From Streptomyces sp. NBC_01591 (lineage in GTDB: Bacteria; Actinomycetota; Actinomycetes; Streptomycetales; Streptomycetaceae), in the NCBI RefSeq assembly GCF_035918155.1, contig NZ_CP109327.1, positions 3,100,001 through 3,164,000 of the forward strand: DNA of 64,000 bases, read 5' to 3'. Under the pieces are notes generated by a model. That model had not been told where the DNA came from and made no database searches. It saw only the letters and a program-made list of their open reading frames with translations. The position numbers and the translations under genes are program-made. Positions 20,832 through 29,660 of this stretch are shown here, one piece after another. The stretch's first letter is position 1; each line of letters opens with the position of its first letter.

Positions 20832-23800
20832 ATGCGGCTCAGGCGCGGAAAGCAGGCAACGGCCATCGCGGTCGCCGTGCTCGGCGGACTGCTCTCCACG
20901 GGAACCCCGGCCGCCGTCGCGGCCCCTCCGGTACCCGGCTCCACCGCCGTCACCACCCCCGACCGCACGGATGACACCGCACTGCCCGCCGTGTGGCCCC
21001 GGCCGCAGTCCATCGAGGCCGCCGGACCGTCCGTACCGCTCGCCGCCGAGGCCACCCTCGTCGTCGGCGCCCACGCCGATCCGTACGCGGTCGACGCGCT
21101 CCGGCGCATCCTGCGGGACGCGGGCGTGCGGACCGTCCACGAGGCCCTGCCCGGCCGCGGCCCGGTCATCAGGCTCGGCGGCGACGGCGCCCGGGACGCG
21201 CTGCGCACGCTGCGCGCCCCCGAGCGCGGCGATCTGCCCACCGGGGGCTACCGGATCGCGGTCGGCCGGGTCGCGGGCCGGGACACCGTCGCCGTGGACG
21301 GTCTCGGCGAGGACGGCCTCTTCCACGGCGTGCAGACACTGCGTCAGCTGATCCGGGACGGAGGCGTCGCCGGGGTCACCGTGAGGGACTGGCCGGGCAC
21401 CGCCGTACGCGGGATGACCGAGGGCTTCTACGGGCAGCCGTGGAGCCGCGAGGAGCGGCTGGCCCAGATCGGCTTCATGGGGCGTACGAAGCAGAACAGA
21501 TATCTGTACGCGGCGGGCGACGATCCGTACCGGCAGGCCCGTTGGCGCGACCCGTACCCGGCCGACCGGCGCGCCGACTTCCGGGCGCTGGCCGAACGAG
21601 CCCGCGCCGAGCACGTGACGCTCGGCTGGGCCGTCGCCCCGGGCCAGGCCATGTGCATGTCGTCGGCCGGCGACGTGAAGGCGCTGACGAAGAAGCTCGA
21701 CGCGATGTGGGCACTGGGCGTGCGGGCCTTCCAGCTGCAGTTCCAGGACGTCAGCTACAGCGAATGGCACTGCGACAGCGACGCCGACACCTTCGGCAGC
21801 GGCCCGCAGGCGGCGGCCAGGGCTCAGGCGCGGGTGGCCGGCGAGGTGGCGCGGCATCTCGCGGACCGGTATCCGGGTTCGCAGCCGCTGTCGGTGATGC
21901 CGACGGAGTTCTACCAGGACGGGTCCACCGACTACCGCAGGGCGCTCGCCGAGGAACTGGACGAGCGGGTCCAGATCGCCTGGACCGGAGTCGGGGTCGT
22001 GCCGAGGACCATCACCGGCGGGGAACTGGCCGGTGCCCGCGCCGCGTTCGGGCATCCGCTGGTCACGATGGACAACTACCCGGTGAACGACTACGCCCAG
22101 GACCGGATCTTCCTCGGTCCGTACACCGGCCGGGACCCCGCGGTGGCCATAGGCTCCGCGGCGCTGCTCGCCAACGCGATGGAGCAGCCGTCCGCGTCCC
22201 GCATTCCGCTCTTCACCGCCGCCGACTTCGCCTGGAACCCGAGGGGTTACCGGCCGCAGGAGTCCTGGCGGGCGGCGATCGACGACCTGGCGGGCGGTGA
22301 CGCACGCACCAGGGACGCGCTGCGCGCGCTGGCCGGGAACAGCGCGACGTCCGTGCTGGGCGGTGACGAGTCCTCGTATCTGCGGCCGCTGCTGGCCGCG
22401 TTCTGGAAGTCCCGTACGGCGCACGACGCCACGGCGCGGGACGACGCGGCGCGCAGGCTGCGGGAGGCGTTCACCGTGATGCGGGAGGCCCCGCAGCGGC
22501 TGAAGGGCCTGGCGGACGGGCGCCTGGACGGCGAAGTGCGGCCGTGGACCGAGCAGTTGTCCCGGTACGGCCGGGCCGGCGAGCTGGCCGTGGATCTGCT
22601 CCAGGCCCAGTCGCGCGGCGACGGCGCCGCCGCCTGGCAGGCGTCACTGGCCCTGGAACCGGTGCGCAAGGCCACGAAGGCGGACGGCGCGACGGTCGGC
22701 AAGGGGGTGCTCGGCCCGTTCCTGGACCGGGTGCGCCGGGAGGCGGACGCCTGGACGGGCACGGACCGCGACGCCGGTACGGTGACGAAGGCTCCGGGCA
22801 ACTACACGGTCCGGCTGAACCGGGCCCGCCCGGTGGAGGCCGTGACGGCGATGACCCTGCCCGGCGGCGGCAAGGTGGCCGACGCGACGCTGGAGGCCCA
22901 TGTGCCGGGCGAGGGCTGGCGCCGCCTGGGCGCGTTGTCGGCGACCGGCTGGACCCAGACGGCGGCGAAGGGGCTGCGGGCCGACGCGATACGGATCAGC
23001 TGGCCCACGGGCGGCCCGTCGGTGCCCCCGGTCATCGCGGGCACGGTGGCGCCGATGGCCCCGGGCGCCAATGCCGCCGGGAACACCTCGGTACCGGCTC
23101 CGCGGGTGCACGCGCTCGTGCCCTGGTTCGGCGACGAGCCCGCGGCCCGGCTCGATCTCGCGCGCGGCGAGACGGACGCCGAGATCGGCGGCGGGCCGCA
23201 GCGGGTCGAGGCGCGCCTCGCCGCCCGGCGCCCCGCCGAGGTGCGGGGCGCGCTCACCGCGAAGGCGCCCAAGGGCATCAAGGTGGACATCCCGAAGCAG
23301 ACCAGGGTGGCGCGCGGTTCCCGTACCGACGTCCCCGTCGAGATCACGGTCCCGGCGGGCACGCCGGCCGGGGAGTACGAGGTGCCGTTGAGCTTCGGCG
23401 ACGAGCGCAGCACGCTCACCGTCCGGGCGTTCCCGCGCACCGCGGGCCCCGATCTGCTGCGTACCGCCACCGCGTCCTCGTCCGGCGACGAGACCCCGGA
23501 CTTCCCGGCGTCGGCCGCCGCCGACGGCGATCCGGAGACCCGCTGGTCCTCACCGGTCGAGGACGGCGCCTGGTGGCAGGCGGAACTGCCCCGGACCGCC
23601 CGGATCGGCCTGGTGGTGCTGCACTGGCAGGACGCGTACGCCACCCGCTACCGCGTCCAGGTCTCCTCGGACGGCCGCAACTGGCGCACGGCGGCGACCG
23701 TCCGGGACGGCAGGGGCGGGCGCGAGTCGGTCCGGATGGACGCGAAGGACGCCCGCTACCTCAGGGTCCAGGGCGATTCCCGGGGCAGCGAGTTCGGCTA

Positions 23801-23846
23801 CTCGCTCTGGTCGGTGGAGGCGTACGCCGTCGCCGCAACGGAGTAG
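20832..23846 (+). CDS. Secreted GH84-like beta-N-acetylglucosaminidase with C-terminal F5/8-type domain
   Basis: 1004 residues. Signal peptide 1-31 (RRGKQATAIAVAVLGGLLS ... VAA). A GH20b/GH84 N-terminal beta domain follows to about residue 190. The catalytic barrel opens with GMTEGFYGQPW. The GH84 catalytic pair is normally Asp-Asp; here residues 304-306 are Phe-Gln-Asp, so the first Asp, which orients the substrate acetamido group, is Gln. A NEW3-like beta domain near residues 800-870 leads to a C-terminal F5/8 type C (CBM32-like) domain with DGDPETRWSS. The ATG at 20832 has GAGGGAGACGAGCG upstream. It probably acts on exported or environmental GlcNAc glycans. Confidence 0.88.
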   Translation: MRLRRGKQATAIAVAVLGGLLSTGTPAAVAAPPVPGSTAVTTPDRTDDTALPAVWPRPQSIEAAGPSVPLAAEATLVVGAHADPYAVDALRRILRDAGVRTVHEALPGRGPVIRLGGDGARDALRTLRAPERGDLPTGGYRIAVGRVAGRDTVAVDGLGEDGLFHGVQTLRQLIRDGGVAGVTVRDWPGTAVRGMTEGFYGQPWSREERLAQIGFMGRTKQNRYLYAAGDDPYRQARWRDPYPADRRADFRALAERARAEHVTLGWAVAPGQAMCMSSAGDVKALTKKLDAMWALGVRAFQLQFQDVSYSEWHCDSDADTFGSGPQAAARAQARVAGEVARHLADRYPGSQPLSVMPTEFYQDGSTDYRRALAEELDERVQIAWTGVGVVPRTITGGELAGARAAFGHPLVTMDNYPVNDYAQDRIFLGPYTGRDPAVAIGSAALLANAMEQPSASRIPLFTAADFAWNPRGYRPQESWRAAIDDLAGGDARTRDALRALAGNSATSVLGGDESSYLRPLLAAFWKSRTAHDATARDDAARRLREAFTVMREAPQRLKGLADGRLDGEVRPWTEQLSRYGRAGELAVDLLQAQSRGDGAAAWQASLALEPVRKATKADGATVGKGVLGPFLDRVRREADAWTGTDRDAGTVTKAPGNYTVRLNRARPVEAVTAMTLPGGGKVADATLEAHVPGEGWRRLGALSATGWTQTAAKGLRADAIRISWPTGGPSVPPVIAGTVAPMAPGANAAGNTSVPAPRVHALVPWFGDEPAARLDLARGETDAEIGGGPQRVEARLAARRPAEVRGALTAKAPKGIKVDIPKQTRVARGSRTDVPVEITVPAGTPAGEYEVPLSFGDERSTLTVRAFPRTAGPDLLRTATASSSGDETPDFPASAAADGDPETRWSSPVEDGAWWQAELPRTARIGLVVLHWQDAYATRYRVQVSSDGRNWRTAATVRDGRGGRESVRMDAKDARYLRVQGDSRGSEFGYSLWSVEAYAVAATE

Positions 23847-23847
23847 C

Positions 23848-23890
23848 GATCCGGGCCCCTGCCGTCCCGGGGACGTCGAAGGCCCGGATC
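23848..23890. terminator. Inverted repeat between convergent GH84 and HNH genes
   Basis: GATCCGGGCC (23848-23857) and GGCCCGGATC (23881-23890) are perfectly complementary. The 23-base loop contains a smaller CCCC/GGGG pairing. It fills the gap between two convergent stops and probably serves both. Confidence 0.75.
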
Positions 23891-23892
23891 CC

Positions 23893-24429
23893 TCAGGCAG
23901 AAATGCCGTCGATCCGGGCCATGGCGTCGTCCGCGCCGAACGGTTGCAAGTACGGCAACCAGCGCGGGTCGCGGTGTCCCGTGCCGATGATCCGCCAGGC
24001 GAGGCCCGTCGGCGGGGCGGGTTGCTGGTGCAGCCGCCAGCCGAGCTCCGGCAGGTGCCGGTCCGCCTTGACGTGGTTGCAGCGGCGGCAGGCAGCCACC
24101 ACGTTGTCCCAGGCGTGCTGTCCGCCGCGGCTGCGCGGAATCACGTGGTCGACGCTGGTCGCGGTGGCACCGCAGTACATGCAGCGCCCCCCGTCCCGGG
24201 CGAACAGCGCCCTGCGGGTCAGCGGTACGGGCCCCCGGTAGGGAACCCGCACAAACCGCTTCAGGCGTACGACGCTGGGGGCCGGGACGGCCCGGGTGGC
24301 ACTGTGCATGAAGGCGCCGGACTCCTCTAGGCAGATGGCCTTGTTTTCGAGGACGAGGACGAGCGCGCGGCGGAGCGGTACGACGCCGAGTGGCTCGTAC
24401 GACGCGTTGAGAACCAGGACATGCGGCAC
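23893..24429 (-). CDS. HNH endonuclease-family protein
   Basis: 178 residues. N-terminal MPHVLVLNASYEPLGVVPLR, then an HNH core: CMYCG zinc pair, SVDHVIPRSRGG, DNVVAACRRCNHVKAD. This stand-alone form is widespread in actinobacterial chromosomes and is not linked to an intron, intein or phage here. The GTG at 24429 has AAGGAGG eight bases upstream. Biological role unknown; DNA cleavage is inferred from the family. Confidence 0.9.
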   Translation of the reverse strand: MPHVLVLNASYEPLGVVPLRRALVLVLENKAICLEESGAFMHSATRAVPAPSVVRLKRFVRVPYRGPVPLTRRALFARDGGRCMYCGATATSVDHVIPRSRGGQHAWDNVVAACRRCNHVKADRHLPELGWRLHQQPAPPTGLAWRIIGTGHRDPRWLPYLQPFGADDAMARIDGISA

Positions 24430-24805
24430 GGTGGATGCCTCCTTGTACGCCGGCGGCGCGTGGCTCGCGCCGGGACGATCCGATCTCAGTCTCTACTCCT
24501 GCCTGGTAGAAGCGCCACCACGTGCAGGTAACGGGCCGGAAGGATTTTTTTCCCGGCCCCCTGCCCCTCGCACCGCGGCCACACACCGGAACAGCCGCTT
24601 CCGAGCCGCCTTCGGGCCGCTGCCGCGGCGACCGCACCCGATGTGCGATCGGCCACAGGCAGCCGCTGCGGCCCCGTTCCTCCGCTGCTTCCCGCCCTCG
24701 GTATCCCCCCGTGAGACGCGTCTCTCCCCTCGGCCACGACAACGGAGTACTCCCGATGCCCCGTTAGTGTGGTTGGGCCGCTGTCGCCCATCTGGAGGTT
24801 CCACC
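24430..24805. other. 376-bp gap between divergent HNH and MscS genes
   Basis: No coding frame I can support. Visible elements: a 7-bp stem GGGCCGG/CCGGCCC (24533-24539 with 24553-24559) whose loop contains seven T residues; the palindromes GAGACGCGTCTC at 24713-24724 and GGAGTACTCC at 24744-24753; and TAGTGT at 24765-24770, a likely -10 for the MscS gene. Confidence 0.5.
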
Positions 24806-25870
24806 GTGTCCCTGTCCGCGCTGTTGGCCGCAGCCCCGTCGCCCGAGCCCGGCAGCTCGCTGGACGAAGCCGCCAAGCAGGCCGGCGACGCCGCGGGCTG
24901 GGTGGAGGAGAACTGGTCCACCTGGCTGAACACCGGCCTGCGCATCATCCTCATCGCGACGATCGCGATCGTGTTGCGGATTGCGATCCGGCGTGCTCTC
25001 ACCAAGCTCATAGAACGGATGAACCGCAGCGCCCAGGCCGTGGAGGGCACCGCGCTCGGCGGGCTGCTGGTCAACGCGGAACGCCGCCGCCAGCGTTCGG
25101 AGGCGATCGGTTCGGTACTCCGCTCGGTCGCGTCGTTCCTGATCCTCGGTACGGCCGCCCTGATGATCCTGGGCGCGTTCCAGATCAACCTGGCCCCGCT
25201 GCTGGCATCCGCCGGTGTGGCCGGTGTGGCACTCGGTTTCGGTGCGCGCAACCTGGTCACCGACTTCCTCTCCGGTGTCTTCATGATCCTTGAGGACCAG
25301 TACGGCGTGGGCGACACTATCGACGCGGGCGTCGCCTCCGGCGAGGTCATCGAGGTCGGCCTGCGGGTCACGAAGCTGCGCGGCGACAACGGTGAGATCT
25401 GGTACGTCCGCAACGGCGAGGTGAAGCGGATCGGCAACCTCAGCCAGGGCTGGTCGACGGCCGGCGTCGATGTGACTGTGCGTCCCACGGAGGACCTCGA
25501 CAAGGTACGTACGGTGATCACCGAGGCCGCCACGGCGATGGCCAAGGAGGACCCCTGGAACGAGCGCCTGTGGGGCCCGGTGGAGATCCTGGGCCTGGAC
25601 GCCGTGCTCCTGGACTCGATGACGGTCCGGCTGAGCGCGAAGACGATGCCGGGCAAGGCGCTGGGCGTGGAACGCGAGCTGCGCTGGCGGATCAAGCGGG
25701 CCTTCGACGAGGCGGGCATCCGCATCGTCGGCGGCGTCCCGGCCCAGGCGGACGAGCCCTCCAAGGCCGACGCGGCAGCCGGCGTGGCCGCCCCCTCGGC
25801 CTACGCCTCGGCCACCTCGCCCCAGTCCCTGGCCACGGCCCCGATCGCCCCGCCGAACATCTCGAAGTAG
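24806..25870 (+). CDS. MscS-family mechanosensitive ion channel
   Basis: 354 residues. Three hydrophobic segments: LRIILIATIAIVLRIAI, SVASFLILGTAALMILGAF, and the pore-lining third helix with LASAGVAGVALGFGARNLVTDF, followed by GVFMILEDQYGVGDTI, the MscS beta-domain hallmark. The C-terminal alpha/beta vestibule runs to about residue 310, and a Pro/Ala/Ser tail completes it. GTG at 24806 with TGGAGG upstream. It releases solutes on hypo-osmotic shock. It stands alone and is not part of an operon. Confidence 0.92.
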   Translation: MSLSALLAAAPSPEPGSSLDEAAKQAGDAAGWVEENWSTWLNTGLRIILIATIAIVLRIAIRRALTKLIERMNRSAQAVEGTALGGLLVNAERRRQRSEAIGSVLRSVASFLILGTAALMILGAFQINLAPLLASAGVAGVALGFGARNLVTDFLSGVFMILEDQYGVGDTIDAGVASGEVIEVGLRVTKLRGDNGEIWYVRNGEVKRIGNLSQGWSTAGVDVTVRPTEDLDKVRTVITEAATAMAKEDPWNERLWGPVEILGLDAVLLDSMTVRLSAKTMPGKALGVERELRWRIKRAFDEAGIRIVGGVPAQADEPSKADAAAGVAAPSAYASATSPQSLATAPIAPPNISK

Positions 25871-26012
25871 TTCTCGGCCGCGCGAGCGGTCGGCGGGCCG
25901 ACGCGACCTCAACTCGGTTCGCCGACGGCGCGGTTGGGCATGCGTCACCATGGACCCGGATATTCCGGAAGTGTGACAGGTAACGCTTTGGTTGCCACCG
26001 GGGCGCCGCCCA

Positions 26013-26041
26013 TTGACGGCCAGGTGACGCGCGCATACCGT
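26013..26041 (+). promoter_or_regulatory. Promoter of the csn operon
   Basis: TTGACG (26013-26018) and TACCGT (26036-26041) with a 17-bp spacer. Predicted transcription start at about 26048, just before the palindromic operator. Confidence 0.65.
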
Positions 26042-26053
26042 CCTCTCACCAAA

Positions 26054-26068
26054 TAGGAAACTTTCCTA
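26054..26068. promoter_or_regulatory. CsnR operator, 15-bp palindrome
   Basis: TAGGAAA-C-TTTCCTA, a perfect palindrome lying immediately downstream of the predicted transcription start and 22 bp before the csnR ATG. As I recall, sites of the AGGAAA/TTTCCT type are the recognised targets of CsnR in Streptomyces. Confidence 0.8.
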
Positions 26069-26090
26069 ACAGAGGGCAGGTGCAGTACTC

Positions 26091-27314
26091 ATGGCCGGAA
26101 CCACACCGGGTACCCCCCGCGTTCTGCGGGCCATGAACGACCGGGCCGCCCTCGATCTGCTGCTGGAGCACGGCCCCCTCTCGCGGACCAGGATCGGGAA
26201 GCTGACCGGGCTCTCCAAGCCCACCGCGTCGCAGTTGCTGGCGCGGCTGGAGGCGGCCGGGCTGGTCGTCGCTACCGGAACCGTGGCGGGGCGGCCGGGG
26301 CCCAATGCCCAGTTGTACGGGGTGAACGCGCGGGCCGCCCATGTCGCGGGGCTGGATGTGAACGCCCGCCGGATCGTCGCCGCCGTCGCCGATGTGACCG
26401 GGGAGACCGTCGGGCAGTTCGAGCTGCGCACCCCCGGGCGGCGCGCCGACAGTGTGGTGCGGCAGGTGGCGGAGGCGCTGGACGGGGCGGTGAAGGACGC
26501 CGGGCTCACCCGCTCCGATGTGCACCGGGTCGTCATCGGCACGCCGGGCGCCTTCGATCCCGGTACCGGGCGGCTGCGGTACGCCTCCCACCTGCCGGGC
26601 TGGCACTCCCCCACGCTGTTGGAGGAGCTGGCCGCCTTTCTGCCGATGCCGGTGGAGTACGAGAACGACGTGAACCTGGTCGCGGTGGCCGAGCAGCGGC
26701 TGGGCGCGGCGCGCGGACACGAGGACTTCGTCCTGCTGTGGAACGAGGAGGGGCTCGGTGCCGCCCTCGTCATAAACGGGCGGCTGCACCGCGGCTTCAC
26801 CGGCGGCGCGGGCGAGGTCGGTTTCCTGCCGGTGCCGGGTGCCCCGCTGGTCCGTCAGGTCACCAAGGTGAATGCGGGCGGCTTCCAGGAGCTGGCGGGT
26901 GCGCAGGTGCTGTCCCGGCTGGGCCGGGAGCTCGGCATCGACGACGAGCTGATCCGCGCGCCCGGTACCCACCACGAGGTCGCGGCCCGGCTGCTCGCCC
27001 GCGCCGCCGAGGCCGCGGAGGCCGGCGAGGACGGCCCGTACCCCCGGCTCCTCGATCTGTTCGCCACCGGGCTCGCGACCGGGCTCGCCTCCATGACCGC
27101 CGTGCTCGACCCGGAAGTCGTCGTGCTGTCCGGCGAGGTGATCGCGGCCGGCGGCGAGCCGCTGCGCTGCCGGGTGGAGTCCGAGCTCACCGAACTGGCG
27201 GCCTCCCGGCCCCGGCTGATCGCCGGCGAAGTGACGCACCGCCCCGTGCTGCGCGGCGCGCTGGAGAGCGCACTCGCCACCACCCGTGACGAAGTCTTCG
27301 ACACGTCCCGCTGA
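26091..27314 (+). CDS. csnR: ROK-family repressor CsnR
   Basis: 407 residues. An N-terminal winged helix (residues 12-62, with GPLSRTRIGKLTGLSKPTAS) is followed by a ROK sugar-kinase-like domain with DVNARRIVAAVADVTG and ENDVNLVAVAEQRLG. The cysteine zinc motif usual in ROK proteins (CxCGxxGCxE) is absent; the corresponding stretch reads NAGGFQELAGAQ. It heads an operon for uptake of chitosan-type oligosaccharides and carries its own palindromic operator, so autorepression relieved by an oligosaccharide is expected. Identification rests on gene order plus operator. Confidence 0.88.
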   Translation: MAGTTPGTPRVLRAMNDRAALDLLLEHGPLSRTRIGKLTGLSKPTASQLLARLEAAGLVVATGTVAGRPGPNAQLYGVNARAAHVAGLDVNARRIVAAVADVTGETVGQFELRTPGRRADSVVRQVAEALDGAVKDAGLTRSDVHRVVIGTPGAFDPGTGRLRYASHLPGWHSPTLLEELAAFLPMPVEYENDVNLVAVAEQRLGAARGHEDFVLLWNEEGLGAALVINGRLHRGFTGGAGEVGFLPVPGAPLVRQVTKVNAGGFQELAGAQVLSRLGRELGIDDELIRAPGTHHEVAARLLARAAEAAEAGEDGPYPRLLDLFATGLATGLASMTAVLDPEVVVLSGEVIAAGGEPLRCRVESELTELAASRPRLIAGEVTHRPVLRGALESALATTRDEVFDTSR

Positions 27315-27376
27315 CCCCTTCTCGGCCCGCCCGCTTCCTCCGTACCCCTGCCCCATTCCTTCACCGGGAGACCGCC

Positions 27377-28711
27377 ATGTCCGGAAACCGCCGGAAGACG
27401 GCCGCCGCGCTCGCCGCGACCGCCGCCATATCTCTGCTCGCCTCGGCCTGTACGGGGCAGAGCAACGGTGCCAGTGATGACCCGTCCAAGGAGACGACCA
27501 TCAACTTCTGGCACGGCTGGAACTCCCCGAACGAGGTCGCGGGAATCCGGGCGACGGTCGACGCCTTCGAGAAGGCGCACCCCAACATCCATGTGAAGGT
27601 CATCGGCAACATGACCGACGACAAGATCAACCAGGCGCTGCGGGCGGGCGGCTCGAAGGCCCCGGACGTCATCTCGTCGTTCACCACGAACAACGTCGGC
27701 AAGTTCTGCTCGTCGAAGGCGTTCGTCGACCTCGACCCCTTCCTGAAGAAGGACGGGATCGACCCGGACAAGACCTTCCCGAAGGCGATGAACGAGTACA
27801 CCCAGTTCGACGGGGTGCGCTGCACCGTGCCGCTGCTCGGTGACGCGTACGGCCTCTACTACAACAAGGACGCGTTCGAGAAGGCCGGTATCAAGAGGCC
27901 CCCGCAGACCTGGTCGGAGCTGGCCGCGACCGCCAAGAAGCTGACGAAGACCAAGGGCGACTCGTACGAGCGGCTCGGTTTCATGCCGAACTACCACGGC
28001 TACGAGACGACGACCGAGCACTACCTCGGCGCCTGGGACCCGAAGTACTTCGACGCGGACGGCAAGTCGAACATCGCCGAGGACCCGTCGTTCGCCTCCA
28101 TGCTCAAGACCCAGAAGAAGCTGGTCGACGACCTGGGCGGCTACGAGAAGCTGGAGAAGTACCGCACGTCGTTCGGTGACGAGTGGGGCGCCAAGCACCC
28201 GTTCCACACCGGCCAGGTGGCCATGCAGCTGGACGGCGAGTGGCGGCTCGGAATGGCCGAGGAGACCAAGCCGAAGTTCGAGATCGGCGTCGCCCCGATG
28301 CCCGTCGCCGACGACGAGGCCGACACCTACGGCAAGGGCTATCTGACCGGCACCATCGCCGGTATCGCTGCCACCTCGAAGAAGCAGAACGCGGCCTGGG
28401 AGCTGGTGAAGTTCATGACGACCGACACCGACGCCGTGGTGAATTTCGCCAATGCCATCCACAATGTGCCCTCCACCCTGGCGGCGCTGAAGTCGCCGAA
28501 GCTGAAGTACGACCCGCGGTTCAAGACCTTCCTCGACATCGCTGCGAACCCGAAGAGCACCACGACCCCGCCCTCGGTGAACGGCGGCGCGTACCTGGTG
28601 TCCCTGCAGAACCTCGGATTCGACATCGAGAAGGGCAAGCAGAAGGACATCGAGGCGGGTCTGAAGAACACCGCCGAGGAGATCGACGCAGCCATCGCGC
28701 AGGCGAAGTAG
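27377..28711 (+). CDS. csnE: Sugar-binding lipoprotein of ABC importer
   Basis: A 444-residue family-1 extracellular binding protein. Signal peptide with lipobox-like ASAC, lipidated Cys at residue 25. NFWHGWNSPNEV opens the mature fold, and the sugar-binding-protein signature GLYYNKDAFEKAGI is present. It follows csnR by 62 bp with GGGAGA as ribosome-binding site. Expected ligand: glucosamine oligosaccharides released by chitosanase. It delivers substrate to CsnF and CsnG. Confidence 0.88.
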   Translation: MSGNRRKTAAALAATAAISLLASACTGQSNGASDDPSKETTINFWHGWNSPNEVAGIRATVDAFEKAHPNIHVKVIGNMTDDKINQALRAGGSKAPDVISSFTTNNVGKFCSSKAFVDLDPFLKKDGIDPDKTFPKAMNEYTQFDGVRCTVPLLGDAYGLYYNKDAFEKAGIKRPPQTWSELAATAKKLTKTKGDSYERLGFMPNYHGYETTTEHYLGAWDPKYFDADGKSNIAEDPSFASMLKTQKKLVDDLGGYEKLEKYRTSFGDEWGAKHPFHTGQVAMQLDGEWRLGMAEETKPKFEIGVAPMPVADDEADTYGKGYLTGTIAGIAATSKKQNAAWELVKFMTTDTDAVVNFANAIHNVPSTLAALKSPKLKYDPRFKTFLDIAANPKSTTTPPSVNGGAYLVSLQNLGFDIEKGKQKDIEAGLKNTAEEIDAAIAQAK

Positions 28712-28718
28712 CGCCGCG

Positions 28719-29660
28719 ATGACCACGTACACACTCCGTGCGAAGCGCCGCCGGTCGGCGCTTCGGACAGCGGCCTTCATGTCGCCGTGGCTGATCGGGT
28801 TCTGCGTCTTCTTCGCCTACCCGCTGATCTCCACCGTCTGCTTCTCCTTCACCTCGTACGACGGTTTCACGGCCCCCGAGTTCAGCGGGCTGAAGAACTG
28901 GTCGTTCGTCTTCAACGACTACCCGCTGTTCTGGCCGGCGCTGCGCAACACGCTCTGGCTGGTCGTGGTCATGGTCACCTGCCGGGTGGTGTTCGGCCTC
29001 GGTGTCGGGCTGCTGATCACGAAGATCAAGACGGGTGCCGGGGTCTTCCGGACCCTGTTCTACCTGCCCTACCTGGCCCCGCCGGTCGCGGCGACCCTCG
29101 GCTTCGTCTTCCTGCTCAACCCGGGTACCGGGCCGGTCAATTCGATCCTCGGCGAGATCGGGCTGCCCACGCCCGGCTGGTTCACCGACGCCACCTGGTC
29201 CAAGCCGGCCCTGACCGCGCTCGCGGTCTGGGGGGTGGGCGACCTGATGGTGATCTTCATGGCCGCGCTGCTCGACGTACCGAAGGAGCAGTACGAGGCG
29301 GCGGAGCTGGACGGGGCGACCGCGTTCCAGCGGTTCCGCTTCGTCACCCTGCCGAACATCTCGCCGATCATCCTGTTCGCGGTGGTCACCGGGATCATCC
29401 AGACGATGCAGTACTACACCCAGCCGTTCGTGGCCGGGAAGGTCGCCTCGGGCGTGATGGGCGGCTCCGGGCAGCAGTTCGAACCGGGCTATCCCGACAA
29501 GTCGACACTGACGCTGCCGCAGGTCGTCTACAACCTCGGTTTCCAGCGCTTCGACTACGGCTCCGCCTGCGTGGTCGCGCTCGTTCTCTTCGTACTCGCC
29601 ATGGCGTTCACCGCACTGCTGATGCGGCGCCGCAGCGGACTGATCCAGGCAGGTGAGTGA
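28719..29660 (+). CDS. csnF: ABC sugar transporter permease
   Basis: A 313-residue MalF-type permease with six hydrophobic segments and the EAA loop EQYEAAELDGATAFQRFRF near residues 187-207. Starts 8 bp after csnE and overlaps csnG by 8 bp. Forms the membrane channel with CsnG. Confidence 0.9.
   Translation: MTTYTLRAKRRRSALRTAAFMSPWLIGFCVFFAYPLISTVCFSFTSYDGFTAPEFSGLKNWSFVFNDYPLFWPALRNTLWLVVVMVTCRVVFGLGVGLLITKIKTGAGVFRTLFYLPYLAPPVAATLGFVFLLNPGTGPVNSILGEIGLPTPGWFTDATWSKPALTALAVWGVGDLMVIFMAALLDVPKEQYEAAELDGATAFQRFRFVTLPNISPIILFAVVTGIIQTMQYYTQPFVAGKVASGVMGGSGQQFEPGYPDKSTLTLPQVVYNLGFQRFDYGSACVVALVLFVLAMAFTALLMRRRSGLIQAGE

Noticed and set aside
23893..24429. HNH gene as part of a mobile intron, intein or phage
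   Set aside because: It is a stand-alone protein with a strong ribosome-binding site, no flanking repeats and no insertion in another gene.
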